DNA of 64,000 nt from an uncultured Clostridia bacterium (GCA_937921505.1 CAKZUB010000029.1:1-64000), one strand, 5' to 3'; shown: positions 41,816-51,919, counted from the stretch's first letter. Made by a program: numbers and translations. Notes: generated by a model from the sequence alone, not told the origin.

Positions 41816-42487
41816 ATGATGATCAAAGAAGCATTTTTAAAAGAAGTTAAATATGACAAACAAGGTTTAGTCGCAGTTATTGCTCAAGATGTACACTCTA
41901 AAAAAGTGAGAATGTTAGCCTATATGAACGAAGAAGCCCTCAAAAAAACTTTAGAGACAGGCAAAGTACATTATTTTAGCAGAAGCAGAAATGAGTTATG
42001 GCTTAAAGGTGAGACTTCTTCCAATTACCAATACCTTAAAAGTATAAGTATAGACTGTGATGGAGATGCACTGCTTCTTCAAATAGAACAGCAAAACGGC
42101 ATATCTTGTCACACAGGCAACTCAAGTTGTTTTTTTAGAGAACTTAAAGAAGAGATTGTACAGGCAGAAGATATAAAAGAAGAAACAAGTTTACAGCAAG
42201 ACAACGTTAGTGAGAATATGCTTACAGAACTTTATAATGTTATTGCAGACCGTAAAGCACATCCTAAAGAAGGTTCGTATACCAATTATCTCTTTGAAAA
42301 GGGTGTTAATAAAATTCTTAAAAAAGTAGGGGAAGAGTGTACGGAAGTGATTATAGCAGCTAAAGAAGAAAAAAACTCAGAACTTGCTTTTGAAATATCA
42401 GACCTTATGTATCATTTAACTGTTCTTATGGCGCAGAAGGGACTCACATGGCAAGAAGTTGAAAGTGAGCTTAAAAAGAGAAAATAA
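41816..42487 (+). CDS. hisI: Bifunctional phosphoribosyl-AMP cyclohydrolase/PR-ATP pyrophosphohydrolase
   Basis: A 223-aa fusion (HisIE). The N-terminal cyclohydrolase (about 1-115) has AYMNEEALKKTLETGKVHYF, WLKGETSSNYQ and the zinc cysteines in DCDGDALLLQ and SCHTGNSSCFF. The C-terminal pyrophosphohydrolase (about 135-223) has KEGSYTNYLFEKGVNKILKK and VGEECTEVIIAAKEE, the MazG-like Glu cluster. Last gene of the his operon. ATG follows AAGGAGAGCAGC. It performs steps 2 and 3 of the pathway. Confidence 0.95.
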   Translation: MMIKEAFLKEVKYDKQGLVAVIAQDVHSKKVRMLAYMNEEALKKTLETGKVHYFSRSRNELWLKGETSSNYQYLKSISIDCDGDALLLQIEQQNGISCHTGNSSCFFRELKEEIVQAEDIKEETSLQQDNVSENMLTELYNVIADRKAHPKEGSYTNYLFEKGVNKILKKVGEECTEVIIAAKEEKNSELAFEISDLMYHLTVLMAQKGLTWQEVESELKKRK

Positions 42488-42585
42488 AATCTTATAAATT
42501 TGAGAAAATGTCAATTTATTGTTGCTATGTAGGATATACTAGTAGAAGTACTGTAACAAATTATAGTCATATAGGGAGGCATACT

Positions 42586-43578
42586 ATGCATAAAAAAAAG
42601 GTGTGTATTATTTTTACAGGTGGAACCATATCTATGCATTTAGATAAGAAGGTAGGAGCTGCTGTTCCGGCCTTATCAGGAGAAGAAGTGTTAGCGATGA
42701 TTTCTAATAAAAATAAAGAGGTAGAGCTAGAGGTCGTTAACTTCTGTAATATCCCAGGACCACATATGACTATTGATAAGTTGATGGAGCTTAAAAAATT
42801 TATTAAAAAAACCCTTGAAAAACAAAATGTGTGCGGCGTTGTTGTTACAGTAGGGACAGATACCCTAGAAGAAACAGCGTACTTTATTGACTTAACTATA
42901 AAAAATACAAAGCCTATTATTTTTGTAGGAGCCATGCGAAATGTATCAGAACTAGGTTATGACGGGGCTAGTAACTTAGCTGCAGGTATTCAGGTCGCTA
43001 TTTCTGAAAAAGTACAAGAAAAGGGCGTTTTGGTTGTGCTTAATGATGAGATTAACTTAGCTTCAGAGGTGGTTAAAACGGATACCTCTTCTCTTGATAC
43101 GTTTAAATCTCACTATGGACCTATTGGCATTCTCGATACGCATGAACTCATACTTTATAGACATAGTGCTTATACACAACATATTGATACTGAGCAGGTA
43201 GAAAGAAGAGTTGACCTTATTAAAGCCGCACTTGATATGGATGATCGTTTTATTAGAAGTTCAGTTGATTCAGGTGTACAAGGCCTTATTATAGAAGGCA
43301 TGGGAAGAGGGAATGTACCTCCTAAAATGCTAGAAGGCATCAAGTATGCGCTCACTAGGGGCATTGTGGTTGTCATTGTTTCAAGGTGCAGCCAAGGAAG
43401 AGTTTTTGAAAGTTATGGCTATGAGGGTGGCGGCAAAGAACTTGTAAATTTAGGAGCTATTATGGGCGGAGATATAAAAGGCCTTAAGGCGAGGCTTAAA
43501 CTCATGTTAGCTCTTGGTAAAACAAGAGACATAGAGACTTTGAAAGGTTTATTTAAAGAACAAGATTATACGTTATAA
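42586..43578 (+). CDS. L-asparaginase
   Basis: A 330-aa cytoplasmic-type asparaginase that hydrolyses Asn to Asp and ammonia. The nucleophile Thr lies in IIFTGGTISM (about 9-18) and the second catalytic triad in VVTVGTDTLEETAYFI; GAMRNVSELGYDGASNL is the usual third block, and VDSGVQGLIIEGMGRGNVP supplies the dimer-contact residues. The ATG at 42586 follows GGGAGG; the longer frame from 42508 has no ribosome site. It lies 98 bases after hisIE, apparently as its own unit, and a terminator follows. Confidence 0.9.
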   Translation: MHKKKVCIIFTGGTISMHLDKKVGAAVPALSGEEVLAMISNKNKEVELEVVNFCNIPGPHMTIDKLMELKKFIKKTLEKQNVCGVVVTVGTDTLEETAYFIDLTIKNTKPIIFVGAMRNVSELGYDGASNLAAGIQVAISEKVQEKGVLVVLNDEINLASEVVKTDTSSLDTFKSHYGPIGILDTHELILYRHSAYTQHIDTEQVERRVDLIKAALDMDDRFIRSSVDSGVQGLIIEGMGRGNVPPKMLEGIKYALTRGIVVVIVSRCSQGRVFESYGYEGGGKELVNLGAIMGGDIKGLKARLKLMLALGKTRDIETLKGLFKEQDYTL

Positions 43579-43590
43579 GCATGAAACATA

Positions 43591-43620
43591 GGATATCTCA
43601 AAAGAGGTATCCTTCTTTTT
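43591..43620 (+). terminator. Terminator after the asparaginase gene
   Basis: GGATATCTC and GAGGTATCC form a 9-bp stem (one G-U pair) around AAAA, followed by TTCTTTTT. Confidence 0.85.
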
Positions 43621-43641
43621 GAATCTTCTGTGTTAAATTTA

Positions 43642-43650
43642 TGGTATAAT
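43642..43650 (+). promoter_or_regulatory. Extended -10 promoter of topB
   Basis: TGGTATAAT contains the TGn extension directly before a perfect TATAAT (43645-43650). No good -35 box lies at the usual distance. The topB ATG is at 43707. Confidence 0.5.
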
Positions 43651-43706
43651 ACTTGTGGTTACTATAGTAAAGCATGGAATAGACTGCATCATGAAAGGAT
43701 GACAAG

Positions 43707-45893
43707 ATGTCAAAAAAATTAGTATTTGCGGAAAAGCCAAGTGTTGGAAAAGATATAGCACGTGTTTTAAAATGTCAAAAAGCTCATAATGGGTATCTAG
43801 AGGGTAATGACTATGTTGTAACATGGGCACTCGGTCATTTAGTAGGCCTTGCAGATCCAGAAAATTATGATGATAAATATAAAGTATGGAGTATGGAGAA
43901 TTTGCCTATGCTTCCAAATGATATGAAGCTTGTGGTGCTTAAAGAAACGGGTAAGCAGTTTCATATTGTCAAAGAATTATTAAATAGAAAAGATATTACA
44001 GAGATTATTATAGCAACTGATGCAGGCAGAGAAGGAGAGCTTGTCGCTAGGTGGGCTCTAAAAAAAGCAAACTGCAAAAAGCCCCTGAAAAGACTTTGGA
44101 TTTCTTCAGTGACAGATAAGGCCATTTTAGAAGGATTCAGAAAGCTAAAGCCAGGTGTTCAGTATGAAAATCTCTATAAGGCAGCAGTGTGTCGTGCAGA
44201 AGGTGACTGGCTAGTCGGACTCAACATAACGCGGGCACTTACTTGTAAGTATAATGCACAGCTCTCAGCAGGGAGAGTACAATCAGCCACCCTTGCGATG
44301 ATCACGGCGAGAGAAGAAGAAATTAAAAATTTCAGACCCAAGCCGTATTATACGATTACTGCTAAGTGCCAAGGTTTTAACTTAAGCTATGAACCTAAAG
44401 ATCATAAGAGATTATTTGATGAGCAAGAAGTTGAGCGCATTCTTAAAGAAGTACAAGGTAAGCCCGGAAAAGTAACAGCACTTACCTCTACCGCTAAAAA
44501 ACAATATGCTCCAGCACTCTACGACCTTACAGAACTTCAAAGAGATGGGAATAAATACTTTGGATTTAGCCCTAAAGAAACTTTATCCATTATGCAAAGG
44601 CTTTATGAGAGTCATAAAGTTCTTACTTATCCGCGTACTGATTCTAGATACTTATCAGAAGATATTGTGCCAACGCTTAAAGATAGATTAAAAGGGATTG
44701 CACTAGGCAATTACAGAAGCTTTATTACCCAGATCCTAAGTAATGGGATTAAAGTACATAAAGGTTTTGTAGATAATAGTAAGGTATCTGACCATCATGC
44801 TATTATTCCTACAGAGGAGCCCGTAAGGCTTGCAAATTTAAGTGTAGATGAAAGGAAAATCTATGAACTTGTCATTAAAAGGTTTTTAAGTGTTATGATG
44901 GCTCCTTTTGAATATACAGCAATTACTTTGCAAGTTAGTATAGAGGGGCATATGTTTGGGGCAAAAGGCAGACAAGTTATTTCTAAGGGGTGGAAAGCAC
45001 TCTACGAAAGAGAAGTTGATGAGGCTGAGGAAGAGGAAGAACAAAACTTGCCAGCCTTAAGCCGAGGCGATGTGATAAAAATTAATGCAGTCGTTAAAAA
45101 TAATCTGATGACAAAGCCTCCAACAAGGTTTACAGAGGCTACGCTTTTATCAGCTATGGAAAAGCCGCATCAGTATGTAGCGGTTGATAAAGAGGCGGCT
45201 AAGACACTTGGAGAAACAGGAGGGATAGGAACTGTTGCAACAAGAGCGGATATTATAGAAAAGCTTTATAATATGTACTATATTGAAAAAAATGGCAAAG
45301 AAATGGTACCTACTTCAAAAGGTAAGCAGCTTATTGAACTTGTCCCAAAAGAGCTTAAATCACCACTTCTTACAGCCAAGTGGGAAATGCAGCTTGAACA
45401 AATTAGTCTAGGGAAGCTTAGTCCCAATGAGTTTATGGAGAAGATCAGACACTATAGTGGAGAGTTAGTTAAAGCCGTTAAAGCAAGCAGTGATAAGTAT
45501 GTGCATGATAATGTAACAGGTAAGAGATGTCCTAACTGCTCAAAGTTTATGTTAGAAGTAAAAGGAAAGCATGGAATGATGTATGTTTGTCAAGACAGAA
45601 GCTGTGGGCATAGAGAGACAATCAGCAGATTTACACATGTAAGATGTCCGCAGTGTCACAAAAAGTTAGAGCAAAGAGGAGAAGGAGAGGGAAGTATTTA
45701 TATTTGTACAACTTGTACTTTCAGACAAAAAGTTGCGGCTTATAATAAGCAGTATAGAACTTCAAATGAAAAGCTAGGCAAAAAAGACGTTGGTAAATAT
45801 CTTAAACAAATACAAAAAGAAAATGAAGATACAGGCAATTTTGCTTTTGCAGAGGCTTTTAATAAACTAGCTCAAGAGAGTAAGAAAAAATAA
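43707..45893 (+). CDS. topB: DNA topoisomerase III
   Basis: Type IA topoisomerase of 728 aa that relaxes negative supercoils and unlinks DNA through a 5'-phosphotyrosine. N-terminal TOPRIM domain: VFAEKPSVGKDIARVL (catalytic Glu) and IIIATDAGREGELVARW (DxD region). The active-site Tyr is in LTYPRTDSRYLSED. The gate region has SAGRVQSATLAMI. Two C-terminal zinc-ribbon-like units follow (CPNCSKFMLEV... with CQDRSCGHRE, then CPQCHKK and CTTC). ATG follows GAAAGGATGACAAG. It is followed after 30 bases by trmL, probably in one transcript. Confidence 0.95.
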   Translation: MSKKLVFAEKPSVGKDIARVLKCQKAHNGYLEGNDYVVTWALGHLVGLADPENYDDKYKVWSMENLPMLPNDMKLVVLKETGKQFHIVKELLNRKDITEIIIATDAGREGELVARWALKKANCKKPLKRLWISSVTDKAILEGFRKLKPGVQYENLYKAAVCRAEGDWLVGLNITRALTCKYNAQLSAGRVQSATLAMITAREEEIKNFRPKPYYTITAKCQGFNLSYEPKDHKRLFDEQEVERILKEVQGKPGKVTALTSTAKKQYAPALYDLTELQRDGNKYFGFSPKETLSIMQRLYESHKVLTYPRTDSRYLSEDIVPTLKDRLKGIALGNYRSFITQILSNGIKVHKGFVDNSKVSDHHAIIPTEEPVRLANLSVDERKIYELVIKRFLSVMMAPFEYTAITLQVSIEGHMFGAKGRQVISKGWKALYEREVDEAEEEEEQNLPALSRGDVIKINAVVKNNLMTKPPTRFTEATLLSAMEKPHQYVAVDKEAAKTLGETGGIGTVATRADIIEKLYNMYYIEKNGKEMVPTSKGKQLIELVPKELKSPLLTAKWEMQLEQISLGKLSPNEFMEKIRHYSGELVKAVKASSDKYVHDNVTGKRCPNCSKFMLEVKGKHGMMYVCQDRSCGHRETISRFTHVRCPQCHKKLEQRGEGEGSIYICTTCTFRQKVAAYNKQYRTSNEKLGKKDVGKYLKQIQKENEDTGNFAFAEAFNKLAQESKKK

Positions 45894-45923
45894 TTAAAGA
45901 TTAAAGAAATAGAGGTATAGACT

Positions 45924-46412
45924 ATGAATATTATTTTACATGAACCAGAAATTCCACAAAATACGGGTAATATTGCAAGAACATGTGCAGCTACAGGCGC
46001 AAAATTGCATCTTATTGAACCTTTAGGGTTTTCAATAGACGAAAAAAATCTTAAAAGAGCTGGTCTTGATTATTGGGAACTGCTTGATGTTAAAACGTAT
46101 AAAAACTTTGAAGATTTTTTAATACAGAATAATCATCCTAAGATTTATATGGCAACAACTAAATCTAAACAGACTTATACTGAGGTACAGTATGAAGAAG
46201 ATGCCTATATCATGTTTGGTAAGGAAAGTGCAGGTATTCCAGAAGAAGTTTTATTAAATTATAAAGCAACAGCCATAAGAATTCCGATGATTAAAGAAGC
46301 CCGTTCACTTAATCTCTCTAATTCAGTAGCTATTGTTTTATATGAAGCACTGAGACAAAACGAGTTTTTAACGTTAGAAAAAGGTGGGCAGCTCCATCGC
46401 TATGAGTGGTAA
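45924..46412 (+). CDS. trmL: tRNA 2'-O-methyltransferase TrmL
   Basis: SPOUT-class enzyme of 162 aa that methylates the ribose of the wobble nucleotide (position 34) in certain leucine tRNAs. It shows the knot motifs: NTGNIARTCAATGAKLHLIE near the start, FGKESAGIPEEVL, and IPMIKEARSLNLSNSVAIVL at the C-terminal knot. The length is that of stand-alone TrmL dimers with no extra RNA-binding domain. RBS is AGAGGTATAG. Confidence 0.92.
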   Translation: MNIILHEPEIPQNTGNIARTCAATGAKLHLIEPLGFSIDEKNLKRAGLDYWELLDVKTYKNFEDFLIQNNHPKIYMATTKSKQTYTEVQYEEDAYIMFGKESAGIPEEVLLNYKATAIRIPMIKEARSLNLSNSVAIVLYEALRQNEFLTLEKGGQLHRYEW

Positions 46413-46521
46413 TTAAAAATAGTTTATTCTAAAGTGTATAATAATTGAAAAATCTCTCCATAATATAAAATGATTATTTTCATCCATTTATAGGTATGAA
46501 TGTACATTTTAGGAGGGAATT

Positions 46522-47223
46522 ATGAAAAATTTTAGGAGATGTGTATTTATAGCAAGTTTCATATTTTTATCTATAGTGCAGATCTATGCAAGTGATACCA
46601 GTACAAATAAAATTTTTCCAAATTATACGGGCATGGCTGGTAAAATTATTGGAAAAAATGTTAATATAAGAAGATATCCTAATATTTATGCCCACGTTGT
46701 TATGCGTGTTCATAACAAGGAGATTCGCGTTGTTGGACAAAATGAAGAGTGGTATAAGGTGATGATTGGTGAGCAGGAGGGATGGATCTATAAGCAGTAT
46801 GTAAAAGTTGCCCGCGCGGAGCATATTCCTTATAGTAAAATCCTCGGAGAAGAGATTGTAGACTATGGCAAGCAATTTATTGGGACACCCTATAGATGGG
46901 GAGGCAATGACCTTAAAAGAGGAGTAGACTGTTCCGGGCTTACCCAAGAAGTTTACAAGACTTTTGATATTGATATCAGCAGAGTCTCCTATATGCAGGT
47001 TAAAGATGGTAAAAGAGTTGCAAAATCAGAACTAATCCCAGGAGACCTAGTCTTTTTTGATACTTCAGGTAAAAACAGGGGCAAGATTTCTCATGTCGGT
47101 ATTTATGCAGGGGCAGATAGGTTTTTGCATGCTGATGGTACACGCGGCGTTATGATCAGCAGCCTAAGTAGTCCTTATTACACACGCAATTATGTAACAG
47201 GGGCACGTATTATTAAAACTTAA
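46522..47223 (+). CDS. Secreted NlpC/P60 peptidoglycan hydrolase with SH3 domain
   Basis: The 233-aa precursor has a signal peptide (about 1-24, ending IQIYAS-like: VQIYAS), a bacterial SH3 domain (about 38-98: GKNVNIRRYPNIYAHVVMRV, WYKVMIGEQEGWIYKQYV) and a C-terminal NlpC/P60 cysteine peptidase (about 110-233). The catalytic Cys is in GVDCSGLTQEVY, the His in SHVGIYAG, and the third polar residue in FLHADG. It probably cuts the D-Glu/diamino-acid bond of wall peptides outside the cell. ATG follows AGGAGGGAATT. Ends at a terminator. Confidence 0.92.
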   Translation: MKNFRRCVFIASFIFLSIVQIYASDTSTNKIFPNYTGMAGKIIGKNVNIRRYPNIYAHVVMRVHNKEIRVVGQNEEWYKVMIGEQEGWIYKQYVKVARAEHIPYSKILGEEIVDYGKQFIGTPYRWGGNDLKRGVDCSGLTQEVYKTFDIDISRVSYMQVKDGKRVAKSELIPGDLVFFDTSGKNRGKISHVGIYAGADRFLHADGTRGVMISSLSSPYYTRNYVTGARIIKT

Positions 47224-47257
47224 TAATAACAACAAAATAGCATAAGTATACTAGAAG

Positions 47258-47290
47258 TCCTCAGGTTATAGCATTTAATCTGAGGATTTT
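47258..47290 (+). terminator. Terminator after the NlpC/P60 gene
   Basis: TCCTCAGGTTA (47258-47268) pairs with TAATCTGAGGA (47276-47286) with one G-U pair and a 7-base loop, followed by TTTT. Confidence 0.8.
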
Positions 47291-47382
47291 AGTCTATTAA
47301 AAACAATGTATATATTTTCAAAACCTTTAAGATGTGCCATAATAAACATGAGCGTTAAATTATATCTATAAGAGGTTAAATA

Positions 47383-49785
47383 ATGAATGATAAAACTTTA
47401 TATAAGCTAGAATTTCATAAAATAAGAGAAATGTTAAAGGCATTTGCGTTAACAGAGGGTGGAAAAGATACGATAGATACAGTTATACCACTCTCAGATA
47501 TAGAAAGTGTTCAAATCCTTCAAAAAGAAACAGCAGAAGCTATTGGGATGAGTATTAAAAAAGGAAGAATCCCACTTGGGAGTCTTAAGGGCATTAAGAC
47601 CATTCTTAAAAGAGTGGAAATTGGAGCTGTATTAAACAGTACTGAAATACTGTATGTAAGAGATATTTTGCGTGTTTCAAGACAAGTGAAAAATTATCAA
47701 AAAGAAGATCAGCATAAAGAATATATCTATGAACACTTAGATGGATACTTTGAAAGCCTATTTATTTATACGACGCTTGAACGCGAAATTGATAGGTGTA
47801 TTATAGCACCTGAGCAGTTTGCAGATGCAGCAACCCATGAGCTTTTCCAAGTTAGAAGACAAATGAGAACAGTTAATAGTAGAATCAAAGAAGCATTGCA
47901 TGGTATTGTTCATTCTAATAAGTATCAAGACATGCTGCAAGAAACTGTTGTTACAATGAGACGAGACAGATACTGTGTGCCGGTTAAAATAGAATATAAA
48001 AATCAATTTAAAGGGATTGTACATGACCAGTCCTCAACAGGCGCTACGGTATTTATTGAGCCCATGGCCGTCGTAGAACTTGGCAATGAGCTTAAAGGGC
48101 TAGAAACAAAAGAGACTGGCGAAATAGAAAAAATTCTGATTGATTTTACACAGCAGATTGCAAGCATTACCGAAGCCCTTGCCATTAACTACGATAATCT
48201 CATTAAGTTGGATGTGATCTTTGCGCGCTCGGAGTTTTCACTTAAGTATGACTGCCGAGAACCTAAACTAAACAACGAGGGGTATACCAAGCTTAAGAGG
48301 GCAAGGCATCCTCTTCTAGATAAAGATACGGTAGTGCCTATTGATGTTAGCATTGGTAAAGACTTTACCACCTTACTTATAACAGGACCTAATACAGGCG
48401 GGAAAACAGTTGCGCTAAAAACAATAGGTTTATTTACGCTGATGGCTGAGATAGGTCTTCAAATACCAGCTTCAGAAGGTAGTGATGTGGCTATTTTTGA
48501 TGGGATCTATGCAGATTTAGGTGATGAACAAAGCATTGAGCAGAGCTTAAGTACTTTCTCAGCGCATATGACTAATATTGTAAGCATATTACAGCATATG
48601 GGGACCAATTCATTGGTGCTTATGGATGAAGTAGGCTCAGGAACTGATCCGGTAGAAGGGGCAGCTCTTGCGATGGCTATTCTTGAGCATCTGAGAAAAC
48701 AACAGATTAGAACAGTAGCGACGACACACTATAGTGAACTTAAACTCTATGCCTTATCGACACCAGGTGTTGAAAATGCAAGTTTTGAATTTGACCTTGA
48801 ATCTTTAGAGCCGACTTATAGACTCTTGATTGGGATACCAGGTAAGAGTAATGCATTTGCTATTTCTATGAAGCTTGGACTTGCTGAGCATTTAATTGAA
48901 GATGCAAAAGTCTTTTTACACAAAGAGAATGTAAAGATGGAAGATATTCTTGTGGATCTTGAGCAAAGTAAAAAAATTGCCGAAATAGAAAGTGCCCGTG
49001 CCAAAGAGTTTAGAGCAGAGGCCGAAAGATTAAAAGAAGAAATAAAAAACGAAAGACAAAAGATAGAGAAAACACGCAAAAAAATACTAGAACGCACGGA
49101 GTTAAAGGCAAAAGAAATCCTTAAGCAAGCCGAAATAGAGACAGATAAAGTTTTAAAAGAAGTAAGAGGTGCAGCGCGCAAAGCACAGGTCATGATTGAC
49201 GAGAAAGATCTTCAGCAAGCTAAAACCAATATGGGTCAGATGACTAAAGATCAAGAGCGTCAAATCAGTAAAAGTTTAGGTATTAAAAGTACTGTAGCTA
49301 AAAAATTAAAAACAATAAGTGTAGGCGAGGAAGTGACAGTTACTTCACTTATGCAGCAAGGTATTGTCGTAGAGCCTTTAGATGGCAGTGGTCATGTAGT
49401 GGTGCAGCTTGGTATTATTCCAATGAAAGTACATCTTTCAAATCTGCAAAAAGTAGAAGTGAAAACGCAGCAAGAGAAAAAAACAACTAAAACTAAATCT
49501 CAAAAGGGAACAGTGAGCTATAATGTCTCAAAAACAAGCGTTATTTCACCTGAAATTGATATAAGGGGAATGTTAGTTGATGAAGGCGTTCAAGTGGTGG
49601 ATAAATATTTGGATGATGCTTATTTATCAGGCTTAAAACAAGTAACGATTATACATGGTAAAGGAACAGGGGCACTAAGAGCCGGGATTACAACTATGCT
49701 CAAAAAGCATCCGCATATAGAAGCTCATAGACCAGGAAAATATGGTGAGGGTGAAATGGGCGTAACAGTTGTAACGATTAAATAA
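47383..49785 (+). CDS. mutS2: MutS2 with C-terminal Smr domain
   Basis: An 800-aa MutS-family ATPase. The N-terminal lever/core region is followed by the ATPase with Walker A ITGPNTGGKTVALK (about 332-345), Walker B SLVLMDEVGSGTDPVEGAAL and THYSEL. A long coiled coil (about 510-620) follows, then a KOW-like patch and the Smr nuclease domain (about 722-800) with DIRGMLVDEG and IIHGKGTGALR. MutS2 suppresses recombination and, in Bacillus, splits collided ribosomes. Start codon follows AGAGGTTAAATA. It is nine to seventeen bases from the response-regulator gene, so the two may share a transcript. Confidence 0.95.
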   Translation: MNDKTLYKLEFHKIREMLKAFALTEGGKDTIDTVIPLSDIESVQILQKETAEAIGMSIKKGRIPLGSLKGIKTILKRVEIGAVLNSTEILYVRDILRVSRQVKNYQKEDQHKEYIYEHLDGYFESLFIYTTLEREIDRCIIAPEQFADAATHELFQVRRQMRTVNSRIKEALHGIVHSNKYQDMLQETVVTMRRDRYCVPVKIEYKNQFKGIVHDQSSTGATVFIEPMAVVELGNELKGLETKETGEIEKILIDFTQQIASITEALAINYDNLIKLDVIFARSEFSLKYDCREPKLNNEGYTKLKRARHPLLDKDTVVPIDVSIGKDFTTLLITGPNTGGKTVALKTIGLFTLMAEIGLQIPASEGSDVAIFDGIYADLGDEQSIEQSLSTFSAHMTNIVSILQHMGTNSLVLMDEVGSGTDPVEGAALAMAILEHLRKQQIRTVATTHYSELKLYALSTPGVENASFEFDLESLEPTYRLLIGIPGKSNAFAISMKLGLAEHLIEDAKVFLHKENVKMEDILVDLEQSKKIAEIESARAKEFRAEAERLKEEIKNERQKIEKTRKKILERTELKAKEILKQAEIETDKVLKEVRGAARKAQVMIDEKDLQQAKTNMGQMTKDQERQISKSLGIKSTVAKKLKTISVGEEVTVTSLMQQGIVVEPLDGSGHVVVQLGIIPMKVHLSNLQKVEVKTQQEKKTTKTKSQKGTVSYNVSKTSVISPEIDIRGMLVDEGVQVVDKYLDDAYLSGLKQVTIIHGKGTGALRAGITTMLKKHPHIEAHRPGKYGEGEMGVTVVTIK

Positions 49786-49802
49786 GGAGGAGGGTGTTGC
49801 AT

Positions 49803-50483
49803 ATGATAAAAGTATTGATTGTAGATGATGATACCAATATCTCAGAGCTTATTTCTTTATATCTTAAAAAAGAAGGGTATCATACCAAAGAAGTATATAG
49901 TGGCAAAGAGGCTTTAGAAGCATTTGAAGACTATAGTCCAGATATTATTTTATTAGATATCATGCTGCCAGAGTTAGATGGTTATGATGTATGTAAAGAA
50001 ATTCGTAAGATTAACAGAACACCTATTATTATGTTGACGGCAAAAGGAGAAGTCTTTGATAAAGTATTAGGACTAGAGCTTGGAGCAGATGACTATATTG
50101 TTAAACCTTTTGATCCCAAAGAGCTTATTGCAAGAGTTAAAGCTGTTTTAAGACGTTGTGTTGCGCAGAGTGAACCAGAAAAGTCTAAAAATAGAATTAT
50201 GCTAGAGCAGCTCATTATAGATAAAGACAATTACTCTGTAACTTATGAAGGTAATGTCGTAGAGCTTCCTCCTAAAGAATTAGAAGTTTTATACTTTTTA
50301 GCAAGTCATCCAAGACAAGTTTTTACAAGAGAACAGCTGCTTGATAAAATATGGGGGTATGACTTTGTGGGAGATACAAGAACAGTAGATGTACACATTA
50401 AAAGACTCAGAGATAAGTTTGAGGGTGATCATACATGGAGCATAAAAACCGTCTGGGGAGTAGGTTACAAATTCGAAAAATAA
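49803..50483 (+). CDS. OmpR-family response regulator
   Basis: A 226-aa regulator with an N-terminal receiver domain (acidic pocket VLIVDDDTN, phospho-acceptor Asp in PDIILLDIMLPELDGYDV, Thr in IIMLTAKGE, Lys in DYIVKPFD) and a C-terminal winged helix (about 130-226: LPPKELEVLYFLASHPRQVF, TVDVHIKRLRDKF). ATG at 49803 lies eight bases after GGAGGAGGG. The adjoining kinase gene starts inside its last 49 bases, so the pair is tightly coupled. Confidence 0.93.
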   Translation: MIKVLIVDDDTNISELISLYLKKEGYHTKEVYSGKEALEAFEDYSPDIILLDIMLPELDGYDVCKEIRKINRTPIIMLTAKGEVFDKVLGLELGADDYIVKPFDPKELIARVKAVLRRCVAQSEPEKSKNRIMLEQLIIDKDNYSVTYEGNVVELPPKELEVLYFLASHPRQVFTREQLLDKIWGYDFVGDTRTVDVHIKRLRDKFEGDHTWSIKTVWGVGYKFEK

Positions 50484-51919
50484 GAAAAGAGTTTGTCTTT
50501 CCCACTCTTTTTAGCAGGTTAGTTACAGTTTATATTAGTATTTTAATGGTGACACTCATTTTTTTATTTAGTGCCTTTACTAATGCTTTTCAATCCTACT
50601 TTGTAGCCTATACACAAGACATTATGATTAAACAAGCAGGTAATATTGCAAAAGAATACAATAAAGTAGGATTTTATGGCAGTTCAACACAACAGGCTTT
50701 TGAAAAGATTCTTTTTAGAATACAGGTGATGGACAGCTATTTGCAGTCTACAACGTGGTTAATTGATAGGTCTAATACAATTATTGTAGTCTCTGAAAAT
50801 AGTAATCTGCCATTTGTGGATAAAACTATTCCAGATGCAGCTGTTATAAAAAAGGTATTTGAGGGCAATATTGTAAAAATAGAGGATGGATTTACAGAGT
50901 ACTTTTCAACACCCGTTCTTACTATTGGATACCCAGTAGAGATACTAGGCCAAATAAAATATGCACTGTTTATTCATACACCTATGCCGCTTATTTTGCA
51001 GACGATAGATGAGGTTAGAAATATTATTTTAAAAGTAGTAGGGGTTACAGCCACTTTTGTTTTGATTTGGACTTATATTATTTCTAAGCAAATGACAAAA
51101 CCCCTTAAGGAAATGAATATGGTTGCTAAGCAAATTGCCAGTGGTCAATTTAGTAAAAGGATAGAAGTATCAGGTCAAGATGAAATTGCAGAACTTGGAC
51201 TATCATTTAATCATATGGCTACAGAACTAGATAAGATTGAAGAAAACAGAAGAAAATTCATTGCAAATGTTTCACACGATTTAAGATCACCACTTACATC
51301 AATACAAGGGTTTATAACCGCCTTGTTAGATGGCACTATTCCTAAAGATAATCAAGAAAAATATTTAAATATTGTACTTGGTGAATCGCAAAGAATGATT
51401 ACAATGACCAATACGATTTTAGAGCTTAGCAAAATGGAAGAAGGTGCAACGCCTATCCAAAAGGCTTCCTTTAATATCAGTACGATGATAAGGGGCATAG
51501 CCTCTTCGTTTGAACCTATTGCAAAGCAAAAAAGTATTCAGGTTGAGTTTTTGTTAGAAGATACAGAGCCGTATGTGATGGCGGATATAGATATGATCGC
51601 TCGCGTGATTCAAAACCTACTAGATAATGCATTCAAATTTGTCAATGAACAGGGCATTATTAAAATAACAACAAGTCTTAAAAATGACAAAATGATTGTA
51701 GCCATTGGAAATAGTGGGCAGCCCATTACAAAGCAAGAGCAAAAAGATATTTGGAATAGATTTTATAAGGGAGATGCATCTCGTGGCAAACATAAAAAGG
51801 GACTTGGTTTGGGATTAGTCATTGTTAAAGAGATCATCAAACTACATGATGAAACAATTGAGGTCAGCTCCAAAGAAGGAGAGCTCGTTACTTTTTCATT
51901 TTCACTTAGTACGCCTTAA
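50435..51919 (+). CDS. Membrane sensor histidine kinase
   Basis: A 494-aa kinase: helix 1 (about 26-50, TVYISILMVTLIFLFSAFTN), an extracytoplasmic sensor (about 51-190), helix 2 (about 193-215), HAMP, dimerisation domain with the H-box FIANVSHDLRSPLTSIQG and a GHKL ATPase with QNLLDNAFKFV (N box), GLGLGLVIVKEII (G2 box). Start ATG at 50435 follows GAGGGTGATC, inside the response-regulator gene. It would phosphorylate the adjacent regulator. The HtrA gene directly downstream suggests an envelope-stress role like that of CssRS, by inference only. Confidence 0.92.
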   Translation: MEHKNRLGSRLQIRKIRKEFVFPTLFSRLVTVYISILMVTLIFLFSAFTNAFQSYFVAYTQDIMIKQAGNIAKEYNKVGFYGSSTQQAFEKILFRIQVMDSYLQSTTWLIDRSNTIIVVSENSNLPFVDKTIPDAAVIKKVFEGNIVKIEDGFTEYFSTPVLTIGYPVEILGQIKYALFIHTPMPLILQTIDEVRNIILKVVGVTATFVLIWTYIISKQMTKPLKEMNMVAKQIASGQFSKRIEVSGQDEIAELGLSFNHMATELDKIEENRRKFIANVSHDLRSPLTSIQGFITALLDGTIPKDNQEKYLNIVLGESQRMITMTNTILELSKMEEGATPIQKASFNISTMIRGIASSFEPIAKQKSIQVEFLLEDTEPYVMADIDMIARVIQNLLDNAFKFVNEQGIIKITTSLKNDKMIVAIGNSGQPITKQEQKDIWNRFYKGDASRGKHKKGLGLGLVIVKEIIKLHDETIEVSSKEGELVTFSFSLSTP